Assembly (NCBI RefSeq): GCF_001267405.1
Contig: NZ_CP012369.1
Span: 956,001-1,020,000 of the forward strand
Direction of reading: 5' to 3'
DNA from: Moorella thermoacetica
GTDB lineage: Bacteria; Bacillota; DSM-521; Neomoorellales; Neomoorellaceae
Length of the DNA: 64,000 nt
The notes beneath the pieces are model-generated. The model made no database searches and was not told the origin of the DNA. It was given only the letters and a program-made list of their open reading frames with translations. The translations under genes and the position numbers were made by a program. Positions 54,912 through 63,658 of this stretch are shown here, in pieces; position 1 is the first letter of the stretch; each line of letters begins with the position of its first letter.

Positions 54912-55172
54912 TTGGCTGGAGATAGCCAGGTAGCCCTTTACCAGCGTATTCAAGAGCTGGAGAACAGAGTTGAACAACTGCGGATCAGCCGGCGTGTCCT
55001 GATGCGCCTGGTGGAAAAAAGTGAAAACGAAAAATGGGAGCTGGTAAACCGCCTGCGCCAGGAAAAAGAGCAACTCCGGGCTCGTAACCGCCGTTACGCC
55101 CGGGTCATCTGGCAAAAAAATAGAGAGTTGGTATTCCTTAACTGTAAACTCCGGGGGGATATTGTATCATAG
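54912..55172 (+). CDS. Small coiled-coil protein of unknown function
   Basis: 86 aa, highly charged, helical throughout: IQELENRVEQLRISRRVLMRLVEKSENEKWELVNRLRQEKEQLRARNRR shows heptads with Leu/Val in a/d positions, as in a leucine zipper. TTG 54912 is eight bases after AAAAGGGGG; GTG 54903 is an alternative. It ends right before the cobalamin-riboswitch promoter. Function unknown. Confidence 0.7.
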   Translation: MAGDSQVALYQRIQELENRVEQLRISRRVLMRLVEKSENEKWELVNRLRQEKEQLRARNRRYARVIWQKNRELVFLNCKLRGDIVS

Positions 55173-55175
55173 GAC

Positions 55176-55204
55176 TTGACCTGGGCCAGGTGGTGGTTTA
55201 TACT
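55176..55204 (+). promoter_or_regulatory. Sigma-A promoter of the cobalamin operon
   Basis: TTGACC (55176-55181), 17 bp, TATACT (55199-55204). Transcription would start near 55211, just before the riboswitch. Confidence 0.85.
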
Positions 55205-55222
55205 ATAAGCAAATTTAATAAA

Positions 55223-55374
55223 CAACAGGTGCCTGCAGGGTTAAAAGGGAATCAGGTGTAAATCCTGAGCGGTCGCGCCACTGTAACCGGGGAGTTTTTC
55301 CTCAGAGGCCACTGGTGATCTACTGGGAAGGCGAGGAAAAGTAATGAGCCGGGAGCCAGGAAACCTGCCTGTTG
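55223..55374 (+). ncRNA. Cobalamin riboswitch
   Basis: Outer helix CAACAGG (55223-55229) / CCTGTTG (55368-55374). Conserved elements in order: AGGTGCC, GGGTTAAAAGGGAATCAGGTG, AATCCTGAGCGGTC-GCGCCACTGTAACCGG, and the B12 box GAGCCAGGAAACCTGCC (55353-55368). Binds adenosyl- or hydroxocobalamin and turns off the following corrin genes through the terminator at 55420-55460. Confidence 0.95.
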
Positions 55375-55419
55375 GTTCAACCCTCGCGTAAAGGGGCGAA
55401 ATATAAACTTAAGGTTCTT

Positions 55420-55460
55420 ACTCCAGCCATGGTCGCGAGGCTGGAGTTTGTTCTTTATAA
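55420..55460 (+). terminator. Cobalamin-riboswitch attenuator terminator
   Basis: ACTCCAGCC (55420-55428), loop of 10, GGCTGGAGT (55439-55447), then TTGTTCTTT. It stands between the riboswitch and cobU, so open reading frames crossing it are not real. Confidence 0.85.
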
Positions 55461-55513
55461 ACCTCCCATGCCGCCGGGGGAAACCATGTATTCTAACGTG
55501 GGGAGAGTATTAT

Positions 55514-56101
55514 ATGGAACGCGGGCCGCTAATTATGGTGACCGGGGGAAGCCGGAGCGGCAAGAGTAGCCTGGCCGAGAAACTGGCCGGGGAAGCAGGT
55601 GGCCAAGTGGTTTATCTGGCAACGGCCATGATTAATGATGAAGAAATGGCCGCCCGGGTAGACCTCCATCGAAACCGGCGGCCAGCCAGCTGGCGGACGA
55701 TAGAAACCCCCCTGGAAGTCATCGAGACCATAAGACAGGAAGGCCGGCAGGCTGACACCCTGCTCCTTGATAGCCTGGGAATGTGGCTCAGTAATCTCTT
55801 GAACAATTACCATTACGAGGCTGAAAAAAACCGGGAACAAAGGGAAGAGTTGATAGCAAGGATTACCTCCAGATTCAGGGAACTGGCAACTACAGCCTAC
55901 CAGGTCAGGGCCAGGGTAATTGTAGTTACTGAAGAAGTAGGTCTGGGCCTGGTGCCACCCTATCCCCTGGGACGGCTGTTTCGCGATCTCCTGGGCCTGG
56001 CTAACCAGGAATTAGCCCGCCAGGCGGACAGGGTATACCTGGTGGTGGCAGGGCTGCCTGTAGTCCTTAAAGGTGGGGAACAAGCTGTAACTGCGTGGTA
56101 A
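55514..56101 (+). CDS. cobU: Adenosylcobinamide kinase / guanylyltransferase
   Basis: 195 aa. P-loop VTGGSRSGKSSLAEKLA (about residues 7-16), LLLDSLGMWLSNLL and VTEEVGLGLVPPYPLGRLFRDLLGLANQ. Phosphorylates adenosylcobinamide and attaches GMP for nucleotide-loop assembly. ATG 55514 follows GGGGAGAG. It is a late-stage enzyme placed first in the operon. About 120 bases with only a small GGGC/GCCC hairpin separate it from cbiD. Confidence 0.94.
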   Translation: MERGPLIMVTGGSRSGKSSLAEKLAGEAGGQVVYLATAMINDEEMAARVDLHRNRRPASWRTIETPLEVIETIRQEGRQADTLLLDSLGMWLSNLLNNYHYEAEKNREQREELIARITSRFRELATTAYQVRARVIVVTEEVGLGLVPPYPLGRLFRDLLGLANQELARQADRVYLVVAGLPVVLKGGEQAVTAW

Positions 56102-56221
56102 ACCTTGGGGTTACAGGGCGAGCCCTAAAAGCGTCTCATCCTGCCACCGACCTGTGGCTTCCAGAGAAAACTACACTTGCCGACATTTTTCTGAAGCGAG
56201 CTATTTTCGGAGGAAAAAGCA

Positions 56222-57319
56222 GTGGTCCAAAAATTACGTCGGGGTTATACCACGGGGACCTGCGCTGCAGGGGCAGCCAAGGCAGCAGCCCTGGCCCTGT
56301 GGCGAGGGGAAGAGGTCCAAGAAATTACCCTGACCCTGCCCCGGGGAGAAATAATAACTTTACCCGTTACCGTACATAAAGGTGTTGAAGAGGCCGAAGC
56401 CATCATCATAAAAGACGCCGGTGATGACCCCGATGTTACCCACGGAGTTGCCATTCACGTAAGGGCCAGGAAACAAGCCGGGGGCATTACCCTGCGGGGC
56501 GGCGAGGGTATAGGGATAGTCACCCGCCCCGGCCTGGCGGTGCCGGTGGGGGAACCGGCCATTAACCCCGTGCCCCGGGCCATGATCAAGGAGGCCGTAG
56601 CTGCCATTGTTCCCCCTGGCTTGGGTATGGAATTGGAGATTAGCATTCCGGAAGGCGCAAGGTTAGCCAGGCGTACCCTCAATCCCCGCCTGGGGATCGA
56701 GGGCGGTTTATCTATCCTCGGCACCACCGGCATCGTCGAACCCATGTCCGAAGAGGCCTTCCGGAACTCCCTGGTTCCCCAAATCGATGTTGCCCTGGCC
56801 GCCGGCTGGGAGACCCTGGTTTTAACCCCTGGTCGCCTGGGCCAGCGCCAGGCGGAAGAGAAATATGGTTTACCTGCCACCGCCATTATCTTAACCAGCA
56901 ATTTTATTGGTTATCTCCTGGAAGCCTGTGTTGAACGCCGGGTCAAAAGGGTCCTCCTGTGGGGCCATGGGGGTAAGCTGGTGAAAGTAGCGGGTGGCAT
57001 TTTTTATACCCATAGCCATGTTGCCGATGCCCGCCAGGAGATTATTGCCGCCCTGGCGGCAGCCGCCGGAGCTTCCCGGGAAATAGTGCAACAGATACTT
57101 GCAGCCACTACAGTAGAAGCGGTCCAGGAAGTTATCCGGGGGTCGGATTTTGAGCCCGGTTTTTGGGACTCCCTGGCAGCCAGGGCCAGCCAGCGGGCCA
57201 CTGACCTGGTCCACGGGGAATTAACAGTGGGTACGGCCCTTCTGAATCTTCAGGGGGACATCATGGGTCGGGATGAGGTAGCCCGGCAGATAATGGGGGA
57301 CTGGGGCTATGACCGTTAG
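56222..57319 (+). CDS. cbiD: Cobalt-precorrin-5B C1-methyltransferase
   Basis: 365 aa. RRGYTTGTCAAGAAKAAALALW at the N-terminus, KDAGDDPDVTHG, GxGIGxVTRPGLAVPVGEPAINPVPR and the SILGTTGIVEPMS segments are CbiD signatures. The SAM-dependent C1 methylation exists only in the anaerobic cobalt-early route. GTG 56222 follows GGAGG. Overlaps cbiE by 11 bases. Confidence 0.96.
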   Translation: MVQKLRRGYTTGTCAAGAAKAAALALWRGEEVQEITLTLPRGEIITLPVTVHKGVEEAEAIIIKDAGDDPDVTHGVAIHVRARKQAGGITLRGGEGIGIVTRPGLAVPVGEPAINPVPRAMIKEAVAAIVPPGLGMELEISIPEGARLARRTLNPRLGIEGGLSILGTTGIVEPMSEEAFRNSLVPQIDVALAAGWETLVLTPGRLGQRQAEEKYGLPATAIILTSNFIGYLLEACVERRVKRVLLWGHGGKLVKVAGGIFYTHSHVADARQEIIAALAAAAGASREIVQQILAATTVEAVQEVIRGSDFEPGFWDSLAARASQRATDLVHGELTVGTALLNLQGDIMGRDEVARQIMGDWGYDR

Positions 57320-57959
57320 TAAAGGATGGTTGACTGTGATCGGGGTTGGCCCCGGCAGCCCGGAATACCTGACACCAGCGGCCCGGCGGGCTGCCCTGGC
57401 GGCGGAAATCCTGGTAGGGGGCCCCAGGGCCCTGCAACTCTTCGCTGATTTACCGCGGGAAAAACAGGTAATCGGGGGGGACCTGGAAAAGATATATTCT
57501 TTTTTGCTCCAGGTACGTCCCCGTCCCACTGCCGTGCTGGTATCGGGTGACCCGGGCTTCTTTAGCCTCCTGGGCTGGCTGAAACGCAAGTTCCCCGAGG
57601 AGGAGATAAGGGTCATCCCGGGTATCAGTTCCATCCAGCTCGCCTTTGCCCGCCTGGGGCAGGGCTGGGAAGGAGCGACTTTTCTGAGCCTCCACGGGCG
57701 CCCCCTGGCCACCCTGGAACCTTACCTGTCACACCTGGCAGCCGGGTCCATTAAAATGGTGCTTCTAACGGGGGGGACCAGTACCCCGTCAGCCCTCGGC
57801 CGCTACCTGGCTGATAAAGGCCTGGCGAAGCTGAGATTATGGATAGGTACCGACCTGGGTACAGAACAGGAGCAGACAGCCTGGTTGACGGCTGTCGAAC
57901 TGGCCGCCGGGGACCTACCAGCGGCAGGTGTGGTGATCATTGGCTATGACCATCCTTGA
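57309..57959 (+). CDS. cbiE: Cobalt-precorrin-7 C5-methyltransferase CbiE
   Basis: 216 aa, tetrapyrrole methylase fold: VIGVGPGSPEYLTPAARRAALAAEILVGG, VLVSGDPGFFSLL, VIPGISSIQLAFARLG. Methylates C5; CbiT does C15 and the decarboxylation, here as a separate adjacent gene rather than fused as in CobL. Overlaps cbiD and cbiT. Confidence 0.94.
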   Translation: MTVSKGWLTVIGVGPGSPEYLTPAARRAALAAEILVGGPRALQLFADLPREKQVIGGDLEKIYSFLLQVRPRPTAVLVSGDPGFFSLLGWLKRKFPEEEIRVIPGISSIQLAFARLGQGWEGATFLSLHGRPLATLEPYLSHLAAGSIKMVLLTGGTSTPSALGRYLADKGLAKLRLWIGTDLGTEQEQTAWLTAVELAAGDLPAAGVVIIGYDHP

Positions 57960-58539
57960 TTGGCCCTTCATAACCCCGGGAATACCCGATGCCTGGTTTA
58001 CCCGCGACCGGGTGCCTCTTACCAAAGAAGAAATCCGGGTCCTGACCCTGGCCAAAGCCCGTCTGGGATCAGGGATGACGGTTTACGATATAGGCGCTGG
58101 TACCGGCTCCCTGGCCGTTGAGGCAGCCCGCCTGGTGGCACCGGGACAGGTCCTGGCCGTAGAGGTTAACCCGCTTGCTTGCGACCTTATCCGGCAGAAC
58201 TCCGAGCGTTTTAACCTTGGCAACCTGCAGGTGGTAGCCGGGGAAGCGCCGGAGGTTTTAGCCGGGTTACCTGCGCCAGACCGGGTTCTCATTGGGGGTA
58301 GCGGCGGCCGCCTGAAGGACATCTTAGCCAGGTGCCATAATTTGTTACACCCCGGCGGGATTATAGTTATCAACGCCATCACCCCGGAGACCCTGACCAC
58401 GGCCCTGACATTCGGCCAGGGCCGTGGTTACCGGGTCGCTGCCCTGGCGGCAAGCCTCGCTCGCCTGGAACCTGCTGGGCGCGTTCACTTCTGGCGGTCT
58501 TTAAACCCGGTGCATATCGTCCAGCTTATTAAAGAGTAG
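57946..58539 (+). CDS. cbiT: Cobalt-precorrin-6B C15-methyltransferase (decarboxylating) CbiT
   Basis: 197 aa class I Rossmann methyltransferase: GIPDAWFTRDRVPLTKEEIR at the start, VYDIGAGTGSLAVEAARL for SAM, VEVNPLACDLIRQN, and IGGSGGRLKDIL. Methylates C15 and removes the C12 acetate carboxyl. ATG 57946 follows GGTGATC; a TTG at 57940 is possible. Starts inside the cbiE end. Confidence 0.94.
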   Translation: MTILDWPFITPGIPDAWFTRDRVPLTKEEIRVLTLAKARLGSGMTVYDIGAGTGSLAVEAARLVAPGQVLAVEVNPLACDLIRQNSERFNLGNLQVVAGEAPEVLAGLPAPDRVLIGGSGGRLKDILARCHNLLHPGGIIVINAITPETLTTALTFGQGRGYRVAALAASLARLEPAGRVHFWRSLNPVHIVQLIKE

Positions 58540-58554
58540 TAAGGAGTGGCGAAA

Positions 58555-59268
58555 ATGTATGGGACCCTGTATGGCCTGGGGGTTGGACCGGGGGACCCTT
58601 CCCTCCTGACCCTGAAGGCGAAAGCAATTCTGGAGCAAGTCCCAGTGGTGGCCGTACCCGTTTCCCAGCGAGGGGAGGAAAGCCTGGCCCTGCAGGTAGT
58701 CCAGCAATACCTTAGCCCGGAGCAGAAAGTATTAAACCTCTTTATGCCCATGAGCCGCGACCAGGCCTATCTTGAACGCTCATGGGATGCAGCGGCGGCC
58801 GAACTACGGGAAAACCTGGCGACGGGCCGGGATATCGCCTTCCTTACCCTGGGCGACGCGTCCCTTTACAGCACTTATAGTTATCTAGTCCAGAGGCTGC
58901 AAAATATAGTACCGGAACTAAAAATAGTAACCGTTCCCGGGGTAACTTCCTTCGCCGCGGCTGCTGCCAGCCTGAATCTACCCCTGGCAACAGGGGATGA
59001 ACCCCTGGCGATTATCCCGGCACTAAAGGAGCCGGCCCTCCTGAAGGAGTACCTCCACCTCTTTCCCAACCTAGTTTTAATGAAGGTCGCTCGCCACTAT
59101 GATGCCATCGTCGAGGTACTCCAGGATGCTGGCCTGGCTGAGAAAGCGGTTCTGGCCAGTCGTTGCGGTCAACCGGGAGAATGCTTTAATCGCGATCTGG
59201 CGGCTACTAAAGGGCAAAAGCAGGACTACCTGTCGTTAATCATCGTCAAGGGGGACGAGCGGGCATGA
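58555..59268 (+). CDS. cbiL: Cobalt-factor II / precorrin-2 C20-methyltransferase CbiL
   Basis: 237 aa tetrapyrrole methylase: LYGLGVGPGDPSLLTLKAKAIL, FLTLGDASLYSTYSYL, VPGVTSFAAAAASLNLPL. First ring methylation after cobalt insertion. ATG 58555 is eight bases from AAGGAG. Overlaps cbiF by 4 bases (ATGA). Confidence 0.94.
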   Translation: MYGTLYGLGVGPGDPSLLTLKAKAILEQVPVVAVPVSQRGEESLALQVVQQYLSPEQKVLNLFMPMSRDQAYLERSWDAAAAELRENLATGRDIAFLTLGDASLYSTYSYLVQRLQNIVPELKIVTVPGVTSFAAAAASLNLPLATGDEPLAIIPALKEPALLKEYLHLFPNLVLMKVARHYDAIVEVLQDAGLAEKAVLASRCGQPGECFNRDLAATKGQKQDYLSLIIVKGDERA

Positions 59269-60029
59269 AAGTCTATTTTGTCGGCGCCGGGCCCGGGGAC
59301 CCGGAGTTAATCACCGTCAAGGGGCGCCGCCTTCTGGGGGAGGCCGGGGTGATTATCTACGCCGGTTCCTTAGTCAACCCCGAAATTTTAAAATATGCGG
59401 CCCCGGGGGCAGTCCGCTACGACAGCGCCTCCCTGACCCTGGAAGAAGTCCTGGCAATTATCCGACGGGCCATCGCCGGAGGCCAGGTAGTGGTCCGCCT
59501 GCATACAGGCGACCCGTCTTTGTATGGAGCCATTCAAGAACAAATGGACGCCCTGGAACGGATGGGCATCCCCTATGAAATAGTGCCCGGCGTCAGCTCC
59601 TATGCGGCCGCCGCGGCCGCTATAGGTCGCGAGTATACCCTGCCAGGGGTGAGCCAGACCCTGATTTTAACCCGGCGGGGCGGCCGGACGCCGGTACCTG
59701 AAATGGAAAGCCTGACGGAACTCAGCCGCCACCGGGCCAGCCTCTGCCTTTTCCTCAGCAGCCAGTCCCTGGCTGCAGCCACGGCTGAACTGGCCAGCGG
59801 TTATGGTCCGGAGACACCGGCGGCAGTGGTATATAAGGCCTCCTGGCCCGAAGAGAAGGTAATCCGGGGTACCCTGGGCGATATTGCCGCCAAAGCCAGG
59901 GAGGCAGGCATCGAACGGACGGCCCTGCTCCTGGTTGGTGATTTCCTGGCGGGAGATTACAAACGCTCTCGCCTCTACGATCCTGCCTTCAGTCACGGTT
60001 ATCGTGGGGCCAGAAACAATAATGGCTAG
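59265..60029 (+). CDS. cbiF: Cobalt-precorrin-4 C11-methyltransferase CbiF
   Basis: 254 aa tetrapyrrole methylase with VYFVGAGPGDPELITVKGRRLL, IYAGSLVNPEIL, RLHTGDPSLYGAIQEQMDAL and VPGVSSYAAAAAAIGREYTLPGVSQTLILTR, all typical of CbiF/CobM. ATG overlaps the cbiL stop. Its 3' end overlaps cbiG by 8 bases. Confidence 0.95.
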   Translation: MKVYFVGAGPGDPELITVKGRRLLGEAGVIIYAGSLVNPEILKYAAPGAVRYDSASLTLEEVLAIIRRAIAGGQVVVRLHTGDPSLYGAIQEQMDALERMGIPYEIVPGVSSYAAAAAAIGREYTLPGVSQTLILTRRGGRTPVPEMESLTELSRHRASLCLFLSSQSLAAATAELASGYGPETPAAVVYKASWPEEKVIRGTLGDIAAKAREAGIERTALLLVGDFLAGDYKRSRLYDPAFSHGYRGARNNNG

Positions 60030-61119
60030 GGAAAAGAGGCTGGCCATTGTAGCCCTTACCCGGCCGGGGCTGCAAACAGCCCTGCGCCTGGCTGGTAGCC
60101 TGCCCGAAGGGACCCCGGTTTTTGCCCCGGCCAGCCTGGCCGCGGGTGGCGCCGAAACGGATGGGGAAATAAGGGTTGATTTTTATTCCGGCGGGTTACC
60201 AGATTTCCTGGGGGAGATTTTTCACCGGTACCGGGGCTTGATCCTGATCATGGCTGCCGGTATTGCCGTCCGGGCGTTGCGTACCCACATGGTATCCAAG
60301 TTGACCGACCCGGCTGTTGTAGTAGTTGATGCTGCTGGTAAATATGCTATCAGCCTGCTCTCCGGCCACCTTGGGGGTGCCAACGAGCTGGCCCGCCGGG
60401 TGGCCGCCATCCTGGGAGGAGAGGCGGTGATTACCACGGCCAGCGAAAGCCGGGGCCTCCCGGCCCTGGACCTGGTTGCCCGGCGCCTGGAAATGACTAT
60501 CTGGCCCCGAGACAATATGACAATGGTGATGGCCGCCCTGGTGAATGGTGAAGCTATTGACCTGCTGGTGGAACCTCCCTTGCTGGCACGCCTGCAAGGC
60601 GAACTCCCGGACTTGGGAGCCCGCCCGCTGGAGGGGTACTCCGGGGTCAGGGGTGAGGGGGCCGGAATTATGGTCACCTGGCGGCGACTGCCTCTGCCCG
60701 GACCGCGCTGGGTTTACTGGCGGCCGCGGGTCATAGTCGCTGGCGTTGGTTGCCGCCGGGGCGTACCTGCTGGCACCATTCTCTATGCCCTGGGGGTGGC
60801 CTTGAAAAGGGCCGGTATCAGCCGCCAGAGCCTGCGATCACTGGCCAGTGTGGATTTCAAGGCCCGGGAGCCTGGCCTTGAGCTGGCGGCCCGGCAGCTG
60901 GGGTTGGAGTTACGTACCTTTCCACCGGATGAACTAGCCGCCTGCCTGGAAAGACACCCGGAACTGTCCCGTTCCCAAACTGTAGCTGCCAGGGTGGGTT
61001 TAACCGGAGTATGCGAGCCAGCGGCCGTGCTGGCAGGAGGAGATGGTGAATTATTATGGCCCAAAATAAAATGCCGGGGGGTAACCATCGCCTTGGCCCG
61101 GGTTCAAGGGGCGAAATAG
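60022..61119 (+). CDS. cbiG: Cobalt-precorrin-5A hydrolase CbiG
   Basis: 365 aa. N-terminal domain (about 1-125), central MAAGIAVRALRTHMVSKLTDPAVVVVDxxGKYAISLLSGHLGGANELARRVA, and C-terminal VIVAGVGCRRGVPAGTIL...LRSLASVDFKAREPGL. Opens the delta-lactone and expels C20 as acetaldehyde in the anaerobic route. ATG 60022 has only a weak GTGGGG. Overlaps cbiH by 64 bases. Confidence 0.94.
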   Translation: MAREKRLAIVALTRPGLQTALRLAGSLPEGTPVFAPASLAAGGAETDGEIRVDFYSGGLPDFLGEIFHRYRGLILIMAAGIAVRALRTHMVSKLTDPAVVVVDAAGKYAISLLSGHLGGANELARRVAAILGGEAVITTASESRGLPALDLVARRLEMTIWPRDNMTMVMAALVNGEAIDLLVEPPLLARLQGELPDLGARPLEGYSGVRGEGAGIMVTWRRLPLPGPRWVYWRPRVIVAGVGCRRGVPAGTILYALGVALKRAGISRQSLRSLASVDFKAREPGLELAARQLGLELRTFPPDELAACLERHPELSRSQTVAARVGLTGVCEPAAVLAGGDGELLWPKIKCRGVTIALARVQGAK

Positions 61120-61844
61120 TGGTCGTCGGCCTGGGGCCTGGGCAGGAGACGGAAATGACCGCCAGGGCCCGGGAAGCCCTGGCCAGGGCCGAGGTAATCG
61201 TGGGTTACCGGACTTATATCGATCTGGTAGCCACCCTGATAGCCGGGCGCGAGGTAGTGGTCAACGGGATGACCGGTGAAGTGGACAGGTGCCGGGAAGC
61301 CGTCGAACGAGCGGCCGCCGGGGCCCGGGTAGCCGTAATTTCCAGCGGCGATCCCGGGGTCTACGGTATGGCCGGTCTGGTGCTGGAAATCCTCGCCGCT
61401 CACCCACGGGGAAGGGAGATACCGGTGACCATAATTCCCGGAGTAACTGCAGCCACAGCGGCAGCGGCCGCCCTGGGAGCCCCCCTGATGCATGATTTCG
61501 CGGTAATCAGCCTCAGCGACCGTCTCACTCCCTGGGAAGTCATTAGCCGGCGCCTGGAGATGGCGGCGGCGGCCGACTTTGTTCTGGTTCTCTATAACCC
61601 CCGGAGTCATGGCCGGCCGGACCACCTGGGCCGGGCACGGGAGATAATCCTTAAATACCGCCAGCCTTCTACTCCGGTAGGTGTCGTCCGGAATGCCGGC
61701 CGGAAAGGGGAGGTTGCCTGGTTACGGGACCTGGACACCCTCCTGGAATTGCCGGTGGATATGGTCAGTACCGTCATTATTGGTAACAGCCAGACCAGGG
61801 TGCTGGACGGGCGGATGGTAACACCGCGGGGGTACCGGTTATGA
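61056..61844 (+). CDS. cbiH: Cobalt-precorrin-3B C17-methyltransferase CbiH
   Basis: 262 aa tetrapyrrole methylase: IVVVGLGPGQETEMTARAREAL, VGYRTYIDL, AVISSGDPGVYGMAGLVLE, IPGVTAATAAAAALGAPLMHDFAVISLSDRLTPW, LYNPRSxGRPDHL. Methylates C17 with ring contraction. ATG 61056 (GGTGA upstream) gives a 20-residue extension and a 64-base overlap with cbiG; a GTG at 61120, after the cbiG stop, would remove most of the overlap but also clip the SAM loop start. Confidence 0.94.
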   Translation: MAQNKMPGGNHRLGPGSRGEIVVVGLGPGQETEMTARAREALARAEVIVGYRTYIDLVATLIAGREVVVNGMTGEVDRCREAVERAAAGARVAVISSGDPGVYGMAGLVLEILAAHPRGREIPVTIIPGVTAATAAAAALGAPLMHDFAVISLSDRLTPWEVISRRLEMAAAADFVLVLYNPRSHGRPDHLGRAREIILKYRQPSTPVGVVRNAGRKGEVAWLRDLDTLLELPVDMVSTVIIGNSQTRVLDGRMVTPRGYRL

Positions 61845-62605
61845 TCCTTACCCTGGCCGGGACGGCAGACGGCCGGGAGATTATCCGGACCTTAAAGGAG
61901 GCGGGTTACCAGGTTATAGCTACCGCTGTCACTCCCTATGGAGCCAAACTGGCCCGGGAGGCCGGCGCCGATAGAGTGCGTGAAGGCGCCCTGGAGGGAG
62001 AAGACCTGGCCGCGCTGCTGGGAACCGGGAAGATAGAAGCCGTTATTGATGCTACCCACCCCTACGCCACTACCATTACGTCCCGGGCCCGGGAGATCTG
62101 CCGGGTTACCGGGATACCGTACTTTCGCTACCAGCGGCCGGCAGTAGAACTCCCGGCGCACCCAAATCTCTTAATAGCCGCCGACTGGACCCAGGCAGTA
62201 GAACTGGCCTCGCGCTATGGGACCATAATGCTTACCATCGGCACCAGGCACCTGGAACTATTTACGGCGGCCCCGGCAATGGCCGGCAAAAGGATTATTG
62301 CCAGGGTATTGCCGGAAGTAACTTCCCTGGAAAAATGTCGCCAGCTGGGCCTCTGGCCGGGGGATATCATAGCTATCCAGGGGCCGTGCAGCTATGAACT
62401 GAATCGGGCCCTTTATCGCCAGTTTGGCGTCGAGGCGGTGGTTACCAAGGATAGCGGCAGCACCGGCGGGGTAGAAAGTAAAATCCAGGCAGCTCTTGAT
62501 CTTGGCCTGCAGGTAATCGTCCTTCGTCGTCCGCCGGAGCCCGACAGCCTTCCCATGGAAGAGATCATCGGACAGTTGCAGAGGGATATACCAACTGGGG
62601 ACTAA
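61841..62605 (+). CDS. cbiJ: Cobalt-precorrin-6A reductase CbiJ
   Basis: 254 aa. TLAGTADGREIIRTLKEAGYQVIATAVTPYG, VIDATHPYATTITSRAREICRVTGIPYFRYQRP, TIGTRHLELF and TKDSGSTGGVESKIQAALDLGLQVIVLRRP are CobK/CbiJ motifs. NADH-dependent reduction of the macrocycle. ATG overlaps the cbiH stop by 4 bases. Confidence 0.94.
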   Translation: MILTLAGTADGREIIRTLKEAGYQVIATAVTPYGAKLAREAGADRVREGALEGEDLAALLGTGKIEAVIDATHPYATTITSRAREICRVTGIPYFRYQRPAVELPAHPNLLIAADWTQAVELASRYGTIMLTIGTRHLELFTAAPAMAGKRIIARVLPEVTSLEKCRQLGLWPGDIIAIQGPCSYELNRALYRQFGVEAVVTKDSGSTGGVESKIQAALDLGLQVIVLRRPPEPDSLPMEEIIGQLQRDIPTGD

Positions 62606-62618
62606 TTACTAATAGTAA
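62606..62618 (+). repeat. Short palindrome upstream of cbiX
   Basis: TTACTA-A-TAGTAA (62606-62618) is a perfect 6-bp inverted repeat in the only sizeable gap (51 bases) between cbiJ and cbiX. Could be an operator or chance; there is no clear promoter. Confidence 0.3.
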
Positions 62619-62656
62619 CCATTTGTGGTAGAACTCTATTTCGAAGGAGGGCAACA

Positions 62657-63040
62657 ATGGCCACAGGGATAATTTTGCTGGGCCACGGCAGCCGGATACC
62701 GGAGGCCAATGAACACTTAAAGGTCCTCGCAGACCAGGTGCGGGAAATCCTCGGTGGCGTCCGGGTCGAACCCTGTTATATGATGCGCACCCATCCGAAC
62801 CTGGCTGAAGGGATTGCTACTCTGGTCAAAGAAGGGCGGCGGAAGATTGTGGTTGTGCCTATGTTCTTTAGCAACGGCCTCCACGTCCAGAGGGATATTC
62901 CCGAGCAACTGGCCGCCGCCAGGGAACGCTACCCGGATGTTGAATTTATCTATGGTGCCAACCTCGGCGCCGACCGGCGTATCGCTGAAGTGATTGTCGA
63001 GCGCATTCAGGAGGTGGCCCCGGGTGGGTTTTCTGTCTGA
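62657..63040 (+). CDS. cbiX: Sirohydrochlorin cobaltochelatase CbiX (short form)
   Basis: 127 aa, the CbiX-S half-size form that works as a homodimer. ILLGHGSRIPEANEHL holds the first metal-binding His; VVPMFFSNGLHVQRDIPEQL holds the second. Inserts cobalt into sirohydrochlorin, the entry to the cobalt-early pathway. ATG behind GAAGGAGGG. Overlaps cbiC by 17 bases. Confidence 0.94.
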   Translation: MATGIILLGHGSRIPEANEHLKVLADQVREILGGVRVEPCYMMRTHPNLAEGIATLVKEGRRKIVVVPMFFSNGLHVQRDIPEQLAAARERYPDVEFIYGANLGADRRIAEVIVERIQEVAPGGFSV

Positions 63041-63656
63041 CCCGCGGGCCATCGAGGCCCGCAGCCGGGAAATAATAGCCGCCAGGGTGGGAGACTTGGG
63101 CCTGGAACCGGGGGCCAGGGCCATAGTCACCCGTATCATCCATGCTACCGGCGATTTGAGCTACGCCAGCCTGGTCGCCGTCCACCCCGGGGTGGTCGCA
63201 GCTGCCACTGCTGCCCTGCGCCAGGGGGCAGATATCATTACCGATGTCGAAATGGTACGTAACGGTGTCAGCAGCCATCTGGTTTCCCGGGGCGGGGGCC
63301 GGGTATTGTGCGCCATCAGGGAGGCCGAAGTTATTAAAACGGCTACTGCCAGGGGGGAAACCCGGGCCATGGTAGCCATGGAATATCTCGCTCCCAGGAT
63401 GGATGGTGCGATAGTTGCCATTGGTAACGCGCCGACAGCCCTTTTCCACCTCCTGGAGCTGGTGGCCGGAGGCCGGGCGGCACCGGCTGCAATTGTCGGC
63501 ACACCGGTAGGCTTTGTTGGGGCGGCGGAAGCCAAAGCAGCTCTAGAAACTACCGGTATACCCTATGTGACGGTGCGGGGGCCCAAGGGTGGTAGTACCG
63601 TGGCCGTTGCTGCTGTTAATGCCCTGCTGCATCTGGCCTGGGATGAGGAGGAGTAG
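63024..63656 (+). CDS. cbiC: Cobalt-precorrin-8 methylmutase CbiC
   Basis: 210 aa. [16 protein letters not shown], catalytic His in [10 protein letters not shown] (about residue 39), [26 protein letters not shown] and [13 protein letters not shown]. Moves the methyl from C11 to C12, giving cobyrinate. GTG 63024 is seven bases from AGGAGGTG within cbiX; an upstream in-frame start lacks such a site. Confidence 0.95.
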   Translation: MGFLSDPRAIEARSREIIAARVGDLGLEPGARAIVTRIIHATGDLSYASLVAVHPGVVAAATAALRQGADIITDVEMVRNGVSSHLVSRGGGRVLCAIREAEVIKTATARGETRAMVAMEYLAPRMDGAIVAIGNAPTALFHLLELVAGGRAAPAAIVGTPVGFVGAAEAKAALETTGIPYVTVRGPKGGSTVAVAAVNALLHLAWDEEE

Positions 63657-63658
63657 CT

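Noticed and set aside
55372-55569. 65-codon reading frame after the cobalamin riboswitch
   Set aside because: It runs through the riboswitch terminator and overlaps cobU; no ribosome site.
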